A DNA stretch of 64,000 nt from Bizionia sp. M204 (GTDB lineage: Bacteria; Bacteroidota; Bacteroidia; Flavobacteriales; Flavobacteriaceae): assembly GCF_023205095.1 (NCBI RefSeq), contig NZ_CP046242.1, forward strand, positions 398,501 to 462,500. The letters are read 5' to 3'. Below the pieces are notes generated by a model. It was not told the origin of the DNA and searched no databases. It was given only the letters and a program-made list of their open reading frames with translations. Position 1 is the stretch's first letter, and every line of letters begins with the position of its first letter. The translations under genes were made by a program, and so were the position numbers. Of this stretch, positions 63,685 to 64,000 are shown piece after piece.

Positions 63685-64000
63685 TTATTTTCTTTTCACG
63701 ACAGTTTCTGCCGCTTTTACAATAGCTTCTGCATTTAGGCCATATTTTTCCATGAGTTGAGCAGGCGTTCCCGACTCTCCAAACGTGTCATTCGTTGCTA
63801 CAAACTCTTGTGGTGTTGGATAGTTTGTTGCTAATACACGGGAAACACTTTCCCCTAAACCACCTAAATGGTTATGCTCTTCCGCCGTCACTATACAACC
63901 TGTTTTTTTAACTGATTTTAAAATAGCGGCATCATCTAAAGGTTTTATGGTGTGAATGTTAATTACTTCAGCAGAAATACCTTTCTCATTTAAAGTTTTA
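63685..64000 (-). CDS. Transketolase C-terminal subunit (5' part outside the window)
   Basis: The frame is open through the window edge (KTLNEKGISAEVINIHTIKPLDDAAI at the upstream end), so the real start lies beyond 64000. The visible 105 residues are the C-terminal domain of transketolase/DXS-like enzymes: IHTIKPLD, IVTAEEHNHLGGLGESV, and FGESGTPAQLMEKYGLN. In many bacteria the enzyme is split into two genes and this is the pyrimidine-binding/C-terminal subunit. Pentose-phosphate pathway, thiamine diphosphate dependent. Confidence 0.88.
   Translation of the reverse strand, partial: KTLNEKGISAEVINIHTIKPLDDAAILKSVKKTGCIVTAEEHNHLGGLGESVSRVLATNYPTPQEFVATNDTFGESGTPAQLMEKYGLNAEAIVKAAETVVKRK

Overview
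The window is chromosomal DNA of a Bacteroidota bacterium, almost certainly a (probably marine) member of the Flavobacteriaceae. The evidence is AT-rich sequence, promoters of the TTG-N19..21-TAnnTTTG type, several secreted proteins with type IX secretion (T9SS) C-terminal domains of types A and B, a zeaxanthin-type carotenoid operon, and lineage-typical genes (DUF5606, DUF349, OstA-like, HslR, split transketolase, (Cys)-module adhesins). No phage, transposase, rRNA or CRISPR array is visible.

Layout. 1-10.9 kb (minus strand): four consecutive large secreted proteins that share a roughly 70-residue Cys-bounded module; three end in a type B gliding-motility C-terminal domain and the first runs off the window. 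10.9-16.9 kb (minus): a two-gene ABC exporter, a PRiA4_ORF3-like protein, heme A synthase, a four-helix-bundle protein flanked by periodic tracts, the CCA-adding enzyme and YrdC/Sua5. 16.9-26.4 kb (mixed strands): an envelope glycan/LPS-core region with a DegT aminotransferase, a PglD-like acyltransferase, several GT2 enzymes, a GT4, a GT9 heptosyltransferase-like enzyme, a WaaP/InaA-like kinase and an unrecognised DSDE-containing protein. 26.5-34.3 kb: dapD, ruvX, a small T9SS type A protein, a small secreted protein with an unusual upstream region, def, DUF5606, mazG followed by nine 62-bp tandem repeats, and a DUF349 protein. 34.4-46.5 kb (minus): aroE, two DUF368 paralogues, a TPR protein, a class III aminotransferase, an OstA-like protein, the purA-fur-spoT operon and a SRPBCC-like protein. 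46.6-55 kb (plus): three SurA/PpiC-like periplasmic folding factors, a MoxR ATPase, aconitase and a TlpA-like thioredoxin. 55-60 kb (minus): carotenoid operon crtI-crtB-crtZ-crtY behind a CarH-like MerR/B12-binding regulator. 60-64 kb: tRNA-Lys and tRNA-Leu, aroK, a PyrR-like phosphoribosyltransferase, hslR, an FKBP lipoprotein, an outer-membrane barrel protein and the 3' part of a transketolase C-subunit gene.

Most noteworthy signals. (1) A nine-copy 62-bp array made of the last eight codons of mazG, its stop codon and a hairpin-forming 3' region. (2) A CarH-type regulator carrying the W-x9-EH signature upstream of crt genes, with a perfect 9+9 bp inverted repeat on the crtI promoter and a 13-bp block repeated at its own promoter. 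(3) The shared surface-protein module in the four giant genes. (4) A four-helix-bundle gene bracketed by 8-bp-periodic tracts. (5) Three copies of CGTTTATCGA upstream of a tiny secreted protein gene. Functions are read from motifs only; no database search was possible.
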